Position numbers and translations under genes: made by a program
Shown: positions 17,425 through 26,550 of the stretch, one piece after another
Layout: each line of letters starts with the position of its first letter
How positions within the stretch are numbered: position 1 is the first letter of the stretch
Notes under the pieces: model-generated
Database searches by the model: none
Seen by the model: the letters and a program-made list of their open reading frames with translations, nothing else
What the model was told of the DNA's origin: nothing
From: an uncultured Loktanella sp.
GTDB lineage: Bacteria > Pseudomonadota > Alphaproteobacteria > Rhodobacterales > Rhodobacteraceae
DNA length: 33,954 nucleotides
Direction of reading: 5' to 3'
NCBI GenBank assembly: GCA_913061335.1
Contig: CAJXTP010000003.1
Span: 1 to 33,954 of the forward strand

Positions 17425-19188
17425 TTACCAGCAGCTGACCAATACGGTGTTGTCGGCGGCCCGTAGTGTCAGTGTCTCTGGCGGCACAAACGCCACCGCG
17501 GCTGTGGTCCGCACCGCGATCCCAGCCGTGATCAAAGATGCCAAAATCTCGTCGCTATCGACGGAAAAGCTGACTTCTGGGGGTAACACTTGCCCGCCGC
17601 TAACTTCGCGCGGCAACAGCATGCCCAGCACGGACCCAGCGTTGTCAAACACAGGGCCGCCCGCATCGCCGGATTGCGCGGTCAGAGCCAACCGCTTGAT
17701 GGTTTCTTCGCCGTTTAAGCCGCGCATGTCGGCCAAACGACCAAACGTCAGCGACGGTGCCACAAGAACGCCGCCATAGGGGAAACCTGCGACAGCCACG
17801 CTGGCCTGTAAGCGCGGAACGCCGGTCTGGAACATGACAACATCAAGGGGCGACAAAACAACGTCAGGCTGCAAAACTGCTAACCCTAGCGCTTCGTCCA
17901 AGTGCACAACTTGCGCTTCATGTTCACTATTCAGAGAAATTCGGTCGCATGATCCAACAGCCTCTGCCGTGGTCAGCACTGCACCTGCGTCATTGATGAA
18001 AAAGCCCGATCGCGACAGCTTGGGTTTGCGTACGGCCAAGCCGGCAACTTGATCGATGGCTTGATCTTCGGTCGGGGCTGCCAGCGACGGGTCCAACGTG
18101 CCGTCCAAAACCACAAAGCTGGCCTTCATCTCGGCCAATACACGGCGACGGCGTTCGTCGTCACTGGCCGGCCAAATCAGGCTAAAGCCCTTGATCGTGC
18201 CATTGTCGAGCTTGGCATAGGTGTAGGAGTGAATGTCATTGTCGATGCCTTCCAGCTCGAATGACCGATTATTGCGCGCGCGCGGACCTTCATGAGGGAC
18301 AATCGCGAGGGTTTGCAAAATTTCATACAGACCAAACAAGCGGTTCTGATCGCCGTCTTGCGAGATAAGCAGGACACTGGCGTCCAGATCACCTTTGGGG
18401 TCAAACCGCACGAACGGGGGTTCATATTCGGTAAACGCAACAACGCCTGTTGGAACCAGCATTTCAATGCCAGATGCGTCATCGCGGAACAACGTTAGGT
18501 CCATGCCATCGAGCACGGCATTGTAGGACGCGAGCAACGTAGCCCTCTGCGTGGTTGTCAGGACGCCTGTTGGATCCGCGTTATTGGCGTTTTGCCACGC
18601 ACGCATCGATGCACGTGTGCCGCGCCCATAGGCTCCATCGATAGCAGACGTATAAAAACCGGCCCACTTTAGTGCTGTTTGAAGGTCTTTGCGTTGATCA
18701 CGGTCTAGCAGTTTTTCCGATGCCTGCGCTTGCCTGCGGGTTTCGGTGGGGATCGCGACGACGGGTTCAATAACCTGTACCAGTGGCGCAACATCGACTG
18801 ATGTGACAGTTTCAACGTCTGGCGCCGTTGCGTCTGGTAACGGCTGCGCAGTCGTTTGCGCTCCAACCCCGACAGGCCAAAACTGTTGCCGAAGGCGACT
18901 GCCTGAGACGATAAAGCTGTCGTTGGGGATTGCCCTGTCACGGCGCATTTGGCGTAGCAACGTGTTCGCATCATTGGGTGCATATGGCCCGAGAACGACG
19001 CCGTACCAACCGCCGCCGAGGGAAAATCCGTTTACGTTGTCCAACTGTCCAGCATAGAACCTTGCGCGCGCTTGCGCAGAGGTAAGCGTCGGGTGCGCCT
19101 CTACCTGAACGTAAGATACGTCCTGTGCCAAAGTGGCCATTGGCCAAAGGCCAAGAAAAATAAATGCAATAAATGACCGCAACATCAT
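17425..19188 (-). CDS. Secreted peptidoglycan-binding / trypsin-fold protein with degenerate catalytic triad
   Basis: Signal peptide MMLRSFIAFIFLGLWPMATLAQD; SPOR-like N-terminal region; PG_binding-type LQTALKWAGFYTSAIDGAYGRGTRASMRAWQ; C-terminal trypsin-like fold GFFINDAGAVLTTAEAVGSC..LGLAVLQ..SGDAGGPVFDNAGSVLGML. Confidence 0.8.
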   Translation of the reverse strand: MMLRSFIAFIFLGLWPMATLAQDVSYVQVEAHPTLTSAQARARFYAGQLDNVNGFSLGGGWYGVVLGPYAPNDANTLLRQMRRDRAIPNDSFIVSGSRLRQQFWPVGVGAQTTAQPLPDATAPDVETVTSVDVAPLVQVIEPVVAIPTETRRQAQASEKLLDRDQRKDLQTALKWAGFYTSAIDGAYGRGTRASMRAWQNANNADPTGVLTTTQRATLLASYNAVLDGMDLTLFRDDASGIEMLVPTGVVAFTEYEPPFVRFDPKGDLDASVLLISQDGDQNRLFGLYEILQTLAIVPHEGPRARNNRSFELEGIDNDIHSYTYAKLDNGTIKGFSLIWPASDDERRRRVLAEMKASFVVLDGTLDPSLAAPTEDQAIDQVAGLAVRKPKLSRSGFFINDAGAVLTTAEAVGSCDRISLNSEHEAQVVHLDEALGLAVLQPDVVLSPLDVVMFQTGVPRLQASVAVAGFPYGGVLVAPSLTFGRLADMRGLNGEETIKRLALTAQSGDAGGPVFDNAGSVLGMLLPREVSGGQVLPPEVSFSVDSDEILASLITAGIAVRTTAAVAFVPPETLTLRAADNTVLVSCW

Positions 19189-19367
19189 GACGCCTCAAAA
19201 TCTGGAATACCAATCCCGCATATGCGGATTGCCGCCGTAGCTAACAGAGATCCGCCAAAGTGCAGCCCCGAAAATACCGACGGGACGAAGAATTAAGCAG
19301 CCGTGTTCTAATTGACCCTGTGGGTCCATCTGCGTATGACGTGATCAACCAGTCAAAGAGGGCAAAG

Positions 19368-20288
19368 ATGACCGATAAACCACGCAGTTTTCAGGAAATC
19401 ATCCTACGGCTCCAGAATTATTGGTCGGCCAACGGCTGTGCCATTCTACAGCCCTACGACATGGAAGTCGGCGCAGGGACATTTCACCCCGCCACAACCT
19501 TGCGTGCGCTTGGCAATAAGCCGTGGGCTGCGGCCTATGTGCAGCCATCCCGCAGGCCAACCGATGGGCGCTACGGTGAGAACCCGAACCGCCTGCAGCA
19601 CTATTACCAGTTTCAGGTGATCATTAAACCGAGCCCTCCGGAATTGCAGGCGCTTTACCTTGGGTCGCTAGAGGCAATCGGGATTGATGCGTCGATGCAC
19701 GATCTGCGCTTTGTCGAAGACGACTGGGAAAGCCCGACATTGGGCGCTTGGGGCCTCGGCTGGGAAGTTTGGTGTGACGGCATGGAAGTCAGCCAGTTCA
19801 CTTACTTTCAGCAGGTCGGCGGCCATGACTGCAAGCCTGTATCGGGCGAACTGACCTACGGTTTGGAACGCCTCGCGATGTATGTGCTTGAATGCGACCA
19901 TGTGATGGACATGCCGTTTAACGACCCAGACGCGGCCACCGCGATGACCTACGGCGATGTGTTTTTGCAGACCGAACAGGAATACGCGCGTTGGAACTTT
20001 GACGTGGCTGACACCGATACGTTGTTGCAGCACTTTAAGGATGCAGAGGCCGAGTGTGGACGCATTTTGGCGATGCCTGCGGATGACCCAAAGACCGGTC
20101 GCCGCATCATCATGGCCCATCCGGCGTATGACCAATGCATCAAGGCCAGCCATGTGTTTAACTTGCTTGACGCGCGCGGTGTGATTTCGGTCACCGAACG
20201 CCAAGCTTATATTGGACGTGTGCGGACATTGTCCAAAGCCTGCGCGGATGCATTTGTGCAGACCACTGCTGGAGGATTTGTCGCATGA
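19368..20288 (+). CDS. glyQ: Glycyl-tRNA synthetase alpha subunit
   Basis: [43 protein letters not shown]...[29 protein letters not shown]. Start at 19368, not 19260. Confidence 0.97.
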   Translation: MTDKPRSFQEIILRLQNYWSANGCAILQPYDMEVGAGTFHPATTLRALGNKPWAAAYVQPSRRPTDGRYGENPNRLQHYYQFQVIIKPSPPELQALYLGSLEAIGIDASMHDLRFVEDDWESPTLGAWGLGWEVWCDGMEVSQFTYFQQVGGHDCKPVSGELTYGLERLAMYVLECDHVMDMPFNDPDAATAMTYGDVFLQTEQEYARWNFDVADTDTLLQHFKDAEAECGRILAMPADDPKTGRRIIMAHPAYDQCIKASHVFNLLDARGVISVTERQAYIGRVRTLSKACADAFVQTTAGGFVA

Positions 20289-20812
20289 TTGGCCGCATTG
20301 CGATTGTTGGGCTTTTTGTGATCGCAATCATCGCAGGGGCAGTGATGTATTATTTACAAGTTTACGCCTATTACGACGATGTATCGGCGCAGATTGAAGA
20401 CGTGCAGATGGTGTCGATTGCAACTGGTGAACCCGAGGGTATTTTGTTCGAAAACCTAAAGGCGATCGACAGCGACAGCAGCCCGCTGCGGTTCCGGTCT
20501 TGTTTCACCACCAGTCTGTCTCAGGCCTTATTGACCGAAACCTATGTAATGTCCGACGACGCGGAACCCCGCGTTGCGCCCGGTTGGTTTGACTGCTTTG
20601 ACGCCGCCCAAATTGGCGAAGATCTGTCCACGGGCAGCGCAATCGGCTTTATGGGCCAAGAAAATATCCAATACGGCATCGACCGCGTTATCGCCGTGTA
20701 CCCCGATGGCCGCGCGTTTTCGTGGCACCAGATCAATTTCTGCGGCGAGGTCGTCTTTGACGGCAACCCTGTGCCGTTTGAATGCCCTCCAGCTCCTGAA
20801 AGACTGCAATAA
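20285..20812 (+). CDS. Membrane-anchored protein of unknown function between glyQ and glyS
   Basis: One N-terminal TM helix [29 protein letters not shown], then a soluble domain with four Cys; ATGA overlap with glyQ and TAATG overlap with glyS. Confidence 0.85.
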   Translation: MIGRIAIVGLFVIAIIAGAVMYYLQVYAYYDDVSAQIEDVQMVSIATGEPEGILFENLKAIDSDSSPLRFRSCFTTSLSQALLTETYVMSDDAEPRVAPGWFDCFDAAQIGEDLSTGSAIGFMGQENIQYGIDRVIAVYPDGRAFSWHQINFCGEVVFDGNPVPFECPPAPERLQ

Positions 20813-23046
20813 TGCCTGATCTTCTGATTGAACTTTTCTCCGAGGAAATTCCGGCGCGTATGCAGGGCAGGGCGGCGTCTGATCTGCAAAAGCTGGTCAC
20901 TGACGGGCTGGTCGAGGCAGGTTTGACTTATAAATCCGCTGCCGTGTTTTCCACGCCGCGCCGTTTGACACTATCGGTCGAAGATTTGCTGGCTGAAAGC
21001 AAACCTGTGCGCGAAGAACGCAAAGGCCCCAAGGTTGGTGCGCCCGATCAGGCGATTGACGGGTTTTTGCGCGGCGCAGGCGTGACCCGTGACGATCTGG
21101 AAATCCGCGACGACAAAAAGGGTCAGGTGTATTTCGCTGTGATCCAAAAACCTGGCCGGATGGCTGCTGATGTGATTGCAGAGGTGCTTGAAAAAGCGAT
21201 CCGCAATTTCCCATGGCCGAAATCCATGCGCTGGGGGACTGGCACCTTGAAATGGGTCCGTCCGTTGCATTCGGTTCTGTGCATTCTGACCGATGAGGCG
21301 GGCGCCGAAGTTGTGCCGCTGGATATCGACGGAATCGTGTCAGGGAACACGACCCGTGGGCACCGGTTCCTAAGCCCTGACGTGTTTACGGTCACGAATT
21401 TCGAAGACTATGAGGCCAAGCTGAAACGCGCCCATGTCATGCTGCGCGCGGATGAACGCGCAGATATGATCTGGAACGACGCGACCAATCAGGCGTTTGC
21501 GCTGGGTCTTGAGGTTGTCGAGGATCGCGGCCTGCTGGCCGAGGTCGCAGGGCTGGTTGAATGGCCTGTTGTCCTGCTGGGTCAGATCGACCCAACGTTT
21601 TATGAATTACCCGACGAAGTTTTGCAGACGTCGATGAAAGAGCATCAGAAATTCTTTTCCGTGCGCAATGCCAAGACCGGCCAGATCGAACGCTTTGTCA
21701 CCGTCGCCAATACTGTGACGGCGGATAACGGCGCGACGATCCTGAAGGGCAACCAAAAGGTGCTGTTTGCGCGCCTGTCGGATGCGAAATTCTTTTGGGA
21801 AAACGATCTGCGGGTGGCGAATGCGGGCATGGGGCCGTGGCTTGATAGCCTGTCCAACGTGACGTTCCACAATAAGCTGGGCACACAGAAAGACCGGATT
21901 GACCGGATCATTGCGCTGGCAAGCGAGATAGCACCGCTGGTCGGTGCCGATGTGGCTGAAGTGGCTGAGGCCGCGCGCGTTGCTAAGGCCGATCTGTCAT
22001 CAGAGATGGTCTATGAATTCCCCGAACTTCAAGGGCTTATGGGGCGGAAGTATGCATCCAAAGCTGGATTGTCCGATGCCATCGCCGCCGCCGCGCAAGA
22101 ACATTACTCGCCGCTCGGCCCGTCAGATGACGTGCCAACCGCGCCCGTATCTGTGGCTGTGGCGCTGGCAGATAAGCTCGACACGCTGACAGGGTTCTGG
22201 GCGATTGACGAGAAGCCAACAGGGTCAAAAGACCCGTTTGCGCTGCGCCGTGCGGCGCTCGGTGTTATTCGGTTGATTTTGGATAATCAGCTTCCAGTCA
22301 ACATGTCGTTTTTAATCGCTTGGGCATATGAGCGTATAATGCGTCCGATCTGTGAAATTGATCTCTTGTCGGACAGTCAAGAAGGTGGTCCCCATAGTTT
22401 TGAGTTTTTAACCAGTGATAAACAAAAGAGTTTGAAGTTCGAACTCCCGCTGACCTTCGGCGAACCCTTCAATTTAAAAATTCGAAACGGATATCGGATT
22501 CCTTCTGGCGTTTGGGCCAAAGCAGATCTACTCTCCTTCTTCCACGACCGCCTCAAGGTTTACCTCAAAGACCAAGGCATCCGCCATGACATCATCGACG
22601 CCTGCGTCGCGATGGAGGGGTCGGATGATCTGACGTTGTTGGTCAAACGCGCTAAGGCGCTGGCGGCGACATTGGCCACGGATGACGGTGAAAACCTGAT
22701 CCAAGGGTTCAAGCGCGCCAACAACATCCTGACCAAGGAAGAAGCCAAAGACGGCGTCGAATATTCCTATGGCGCGGACATCAAACACGCACAGCATGAC
22801 AGCGAACGCAGCTTGTTCACCGCACTTGATGCAGCCGAAACAGTGATCGCCCCTGCGATGGTGGCCCAAGACTTTGGCACAGCAATGACCGCAATGGCTG
22901 CACTGCGTGGACCAATTGACGCATTCTTTACGGATGTGCAGGTCAACGCGGACCAACAGGTGGTGCGGCGTAATCGGCTTAACCTGTTGTCACGCATCAG
23001 AAAAACATGCCTCGGCGTGGCTGATCTGACACGTATTGAAGGCTAG
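20812..23046 (+). CDS. glyS: Glycyl-tRNA synthetase beta subunit
   Basis: [29 protein letters not shown]...WPKSMRWGTGTLKWVRPLHSVLC...KDPFALRRAALGVIRLILDN...ADLLSFFHDRLKVYLKDQGIRHDIIDA. Confidence 0.97.
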   Translation: MPDLLIELFSEEIPARMQGRAASDLQKLVTDGLVEAGLTYKSAAVFSTPRRLTLSVEDLLAESKPVREERKGPKVGAPDQAIDGFLRGAGVTRDDLEIRDDKKGQVYFAVIQKPGRMAADVIAEVLEKAIRNFPWPKSMRWGTGTLKWVRPLHSVLCILTDEAGAEVVPLDIDGIVSGNTTRGHRFLSPDVFTVTNFEDYEAKLKRAHVMLRADERADMIWNDATNQAFALGLEVVEDRGLLAEVAGLVEWPVVLLGQIDPTFYELPDEVLQTSMKEHQKFFSVRNAKTGQIERFVTVANTVTADNGATILKGNQKVLFARLSDAKFFWENDLRVANAGMGPWLDSLSNVTFHNKLGTQKDRIDRIIALASEIAPLVGADVAEVAEAARVAKADLSSEMVYEFPELQGLMGRKYASKAGLSDAIAAAAQEHYSPLGPSDDVPTAPVSVAVALADKLDTLTGFWAIDEKPTGSKDPFALRRAALGVIRLILDNQLPVNMSFLIAWAYERIMRPICEIDLLSDSQEGGPHSFEFLTSDKQKSLKFELPLTFGEPFNLKIRNGYRIPSGVWAKADLLSFFHDRLKVYLKDQGIRHDIIDACVAMEGSDDLTLLVKRAKALAATLATDDGENLIQGFKRANNILTKEEAKDGVEYSYGADIKHAQHDSERSLFTALDAAETVIAPAMVAQDFGTAMTAMAALRGPIDAFFTDVQVNADQQVVRRNRLNLLSRIRKTCLGVADLTRIEG

Positions 23047-23067
23047 GACTGCATAGGCGAAGTTTTT

Positions 23068-23096
23068 TTGACGCCTTGGGGATCGCTCCCTATGCT
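23068..23096 (+). promoter_or_regulatory. Candidate sigma-70 promoter upstream of PPDK-like gene
   Basis: TTGACG (23068-23073), 17 nt, TATGCT (23091-23096). Confidence 0.55.
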
Positions 23097-23122
23097 GCGC
23101 CTACACAAAGGATGGTGCTGCA

Positions 23123-25672
23123 GTGCAGAATGAGAAAATCTTTGAACCGATCACGTTGATCACGCCGACCGCTGCAATGGCGCCGGATGTGCATGGTGGT
23201 CGCGCAAAATGCCTGCAACGCCTTGTGCGTTTGGACATGCCTGTGCCGCTGACAGTCGCGTTGTCGTTCAAAGCGGTGCACGATATTGCGATTGGCCAGA
23301 TGCCCGACATGGATGCGTTGATCGTGCCATTTGGTGAAAACCCGTTGTTGTCTGTGCGCCCGTCAAGCCAAGGGCCCGATTGGGGCGGCCCAAGTGCCAT
23401 TTTGAACGTCGGTATGAATGACGTGCGCCACGCGATTATGGTCGATGATCTGGGTGAGGCTGCCGCGACTGCGCTTTACCTGCGGTTTGTGCGCTCATTT
23501 GCTGTGCATGTGTCGCGGCTTGATCCCGATGCGTTTGATATTCCCGACAATGCCGACCGCATCACGCTTGCGCGTATGTTGGAAGCCTATGAATTCGAGA
23601 CAGACGAGCCGTTTCCGCAGGACCCCGCCGTGCAACTAGCCGAAGTATTACGGTCGATGGCGCGCGCATGGGATGGTACCACTGCCCGCCTGCTGCGCCA
23701 AGCCAAAGGCGCGCCCGCGGATGCCGGATTGGGCCTTGTAGTGCAGGCAATGGCTCTCGGTGTGGGGCAAGGTGAAAGTGGCTCTGGCGTCATTCAATAT
23801 ATCAACCACACAACAGGGTTGCCGCAGGTCACTGGCCGGTATTTGGGGCAAAGCCAAGGGCGCGATGCCTTGGGCAATGCAGACGGTGCGATTTATCTGA
23901 CCAAGGATGACCGCGGTGCGTCGCTGGAAGAGCTGTGTCCAGATGTATTTAGCCAGTTGATTGCGCTTGGTGATGTGTGCCGTCGCAAGCTGCGCGAAGA
24001 GATGCAGGTGGAATTCACTATTGAGAACAGCCGCTTGCGTGTCCTTGATGCCGTCCGTGTGCAGCGCTCATCGCGGGCCTCTGTGCAGATCGCGGTGGCA
24101 TTGGCTGTCGATAATATTATCCCGCGCGAAGAGGCCGTGATGCGGATTGAACCTGCAACACTGTCCGAACTGCTGCACCGCCAGATAGACCCAAGCGCCC
24201 CGCGTGACCGGATTGTCAGCGGAATTGCAGCCAGTCCGGGTGCGGCCACTGGCCGAATAGTATTGACTGCCAATGAAGCCCAAGCAAGTGCAGCGCGCCG
24301 CGAACCCTGCGTGTTGGTCCGGCGTGAAACAACGCCTGAAGATATTCGTGGCATGCATGCCGCTGCGGCAGTTTTGACTATGCGCGGCGGTGTCACGAGC
24401 CACGCGGCGGTGATTGGTCGCGGCCTTGGTCTGCCGTGTGTTGTCGGCGCGTTCGACTTGGTGATTGACCGTAAAGCACAGATGATCGTGTCCCCAGACG
24501 GCCGCCGTTTTGCGGTCGGTGATTTGATCACAGTGGACGGTACGACGGGCGAAATTCTGGCCGGTGCGCCCGCAATGCTTGAAGCCTCGTTGGATGAGGC
24601 GTTCCAAACGCTGTTGGACTGGGCCGATCAGTTCCGCGATATTGGCGTCCGTGCGAATGCAGATACGCCCGCCGATGCGAAAACTGCGCGTAACTTTAAG
24701 GCGCAGGGGATTGGGCTGTGCCGGACGGAACATATGTTCTTTGAAGGGGATCGTCTTGGCGTTATGCGCGAGATGATTTTTGCCAACAATGGCGACGATC
24801 GACGTGCTGTGCTTGACCGCTTGCTCCCAATGCAGCGCGATGATTTCACCGAGCTGTTTCGGATTATGCAGGGTCAACCCGTGTGTATTCGCCTGTTTGA
24901 TCCGCCCTTGCACGAATTTTTACCGTCAGGCAAAGCGGGCCTGCGGGACTTGGCGGAACAATTGGCCTTGCCAGTCAGCGATGTGGCCGATCGTGTGGCC
25001 GCGCTGTCTGAATATAACCCGATGTTGGGGATGCGTGGCGTCCGTTTGGGTATTACGCTGCCCGAAATTTACGAAATGCAAGCGCGCGCGATCTTTGAAG
25101 CTACGGCGGAGTTCGCGCTTGCGGATGACCCGTTTGTCGTTGAAATTATGATCCCGTTGGTCAGTGCGATGCGTGAAGTTGAATTGGTCAAATCGCAGAT
25201 AGATGCCATCGCTGCAGCCGTGCGTGCAGAACTTAACGTGGATTTCGCCTACCGGTTAGGTGTTATGGTGGAAACGCCACGTGCCGCGCTGCGGGCCGAG
25301 GATATTGCGCAGCACGCTGCATTCTTATCGTTTGGGACCAATGATTTGACCCAAATGACCTATGGGCTTTCGCGTGATGATGCCGGGCGGTTCATGTCCG
25401 CTTATGTGCAACAAGGCGTATATGAAGAGGATCCTTTTCACACGCTTGACGTTGAAGGTGTGGGCGAGTTGTTGTCGATTGGCGCAGAGCGCGGACGTAA
25501 AGGCCGGCCTGATGTGGTGTTGTCGCTTTGCGGCGAACATGGCGGTAGCCGGACGGCCATTGCATTTTGCCGTAAGCAAGGTTTTGACTATGTGTCTTGT
25601 TCGCCGTTTCGTGTGCCGGCGGCCAGACTATCTGCGGCGCAATTGGCCATTGCGGACAAAATGCAGCCTTAG
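23123..25672 (+). CDS. PEP-utilizing enzyme, pyruvate phosphate dikinase-like
   Basis: Phospho-His domain MRGGVTSHAAVIGRGLGLPCVVG; PEP domain GIGLCRTEHMFFEGDRL, EYNPMLGMRGVRLGI, SFGTNDLTQMTYGLSRDDAGRF, CGEHGGS. GTG start. Confidence 0.88.
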   Translation: MQNEKIFEPITLITPTAAMAPDVHGGRAKCLQRLVRLDMPVPLTVALSFKAVHDIAIGQMPDMDALIVPFGENPLLSVRPSSQGPDWGGPSAILNVGMNDVRHAIMVDDLGEAAATALYLRFVRSFAVHVSRLDPDAFDIPDNADRITLARMLEAYEFETDEPFPQDPAVQLAEVLRSMARAWDGTTARLLRQAKGAPADAGLGLVVQAMALGVGQGESGSGVIQYINHTTGLPQVTGRYLGQSQGRDALGNADGAIYLTKDDRGASLEELCPDVFSQLIALGDVCRRKLREEMQVEFTIENSRLRVLDAVRVQRSSRASVQIAVALAVDNIIPREEAVMRIEPATLSELLHRQIDPSAPRDRIVSGIAASPGAATGRIVLTANEAQASAARREPCVLVRRETTPEDIRGMHAAAAVLTMRGGVTSHAAVIGRGLGLPCVVGAFDLVIDRKAQMIVSPDGRRFAVGDLITVDGTTGEILAGAPAMLEASLDEAFQTLLDWADQFRDIGVRANADTPADAKTARNFKAQGIGLCRTEHMFFEGDRLGVMREMIFANNGDDRRAVLDRLLPMQRDDFTELFRIMQGQPVCIRLFDPPLHEFLPSGKAGLRDLAEQLALPVSDVADRVAALSEYNPMLGMRGVRLGITLPEIYEMQARAIFEATAEFALADDPFVVEIMIPLVSAMREVELVKSQIDAIAAAVRAELNVDFAYRLGVMVETPRAALRAEDIAQHAAFLSFGTNDLTQMTYGLSRDDAGRFMSAYVQQGVYEEDPFHTLDVEGVGELLSIGAERGRKGRPDVVLSLCGEHGGSRTAIAFCRKQGFDYVSCSPFRVPAARLSAAQLAIADKMQP

Positions 25673-25787
25673 CTAATTATATCACATTTGCGTTTGTCGC
25701 AGCCGCTAGGGTAGACGGATTGATCTGTTTCGCCTAAAGGTGCCGCGCCTGCGTGGGGCTTTCTGCGCGATGCATGGATACGTGAAA

Positions 25788-26456
25788 ATGCGTAATCGCC
25801 TTGGGACTGTTTTAAAGACGGCAGCTGTTTTGCTGACTTTCACGGCACCTTTACACGCGGATCAAATGATCACGAGCAGGCTTGAAGCACTGCTCGGACA
25901 GGAGCGTCAATCGCTTTCGGTTGTTCCTGCTGCGCGGATGACGGCATTGAGCACATTGCCACCCGTATCCGAGCGCCAAGTCCAGACATCACCAGCGGGC
26001 CTGACATATGACCGCGCATTTTTGGCCGCGCTTCCCACAGCGACGGGTGGCCCAGCATGGCGATGTTTGTCTGAGGCGCTGTATTTTGAAGCGCGCGGCG
26101 AAAGCGTCAAAGGCATGTTTGCTGTGGCAGAAGTTATTATGAACCGCGTCGACAGCAGCCGTTACCCAAATTCGGTTTGTGGCGTGATTCATCAGGGCAC
26201 AGGCCGCAAATTTGGCTGTCAGTTTACATATACATGCGACGGCAAAGCTGAAATCGTCTCTGAGCCGGCCGCCTTTATACGGGTCGGAAAAGTGGCTAAA
26301 TTTCTTGTCGATGGGGCAGAGCGCCCTTTGACAAGCGGGGCGACGCATTATCACACCAAGGCTGTAAACCCGTCTTGGGCAAGCCGTTTCCCGCGCACGG
26401 CAACCATCGGTGTCCACCATTTCTACCGACAGCCAACACGGACCGCATCCAACTAA
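25788..26456 (+). CDS. Cell wall hydrolase, SleB/CwlJ-type (Hydrolase_2) domain
   Basis: CLSEALYFEARGESVKGMFAVAEVIMNRVDSSRYPNSVCGVIHQG..GCQFTYTCDG...GATHYHTKAVNPSWA; signal peptide at N-terminus. Confidence 0.9.
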   Translation: MRNRLGTVLKTAAVLLTFTAPLHADQMITSRLEALLGQERQSLSVVPAARMTALSTLPPVSERQVQTSPAGLTYDRAFLAALPTATGGPAWRCLSEALYFEARGESVKGMFAVAEVIMNRVDSSRYPNSVCGVIHQGTGRKFGCQFTYTCDGKAEIVSEPAAFIRVGKVAKFLVDGAERPLTSGATHYHTKAVNPSWASRFPRTATIGVHHFYRQPTRTASN

Positions 26457-26550
26457 AGTCGTGCTTGCAAGTCGCAATGGCGTCTTTGTGGGTCTTGCAA
26501 GGACCCTGTCCGGCTAGTATGCCGGAAAGGCTCTTTTGGGACGAATAAAT

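Noticed and set aside
24068-24913. 281-aa minus-strand ORF opposite the PPDK-like gene
   Set aside because: Antisense shadow; no domain signal, and the plus strand is clearly coding.
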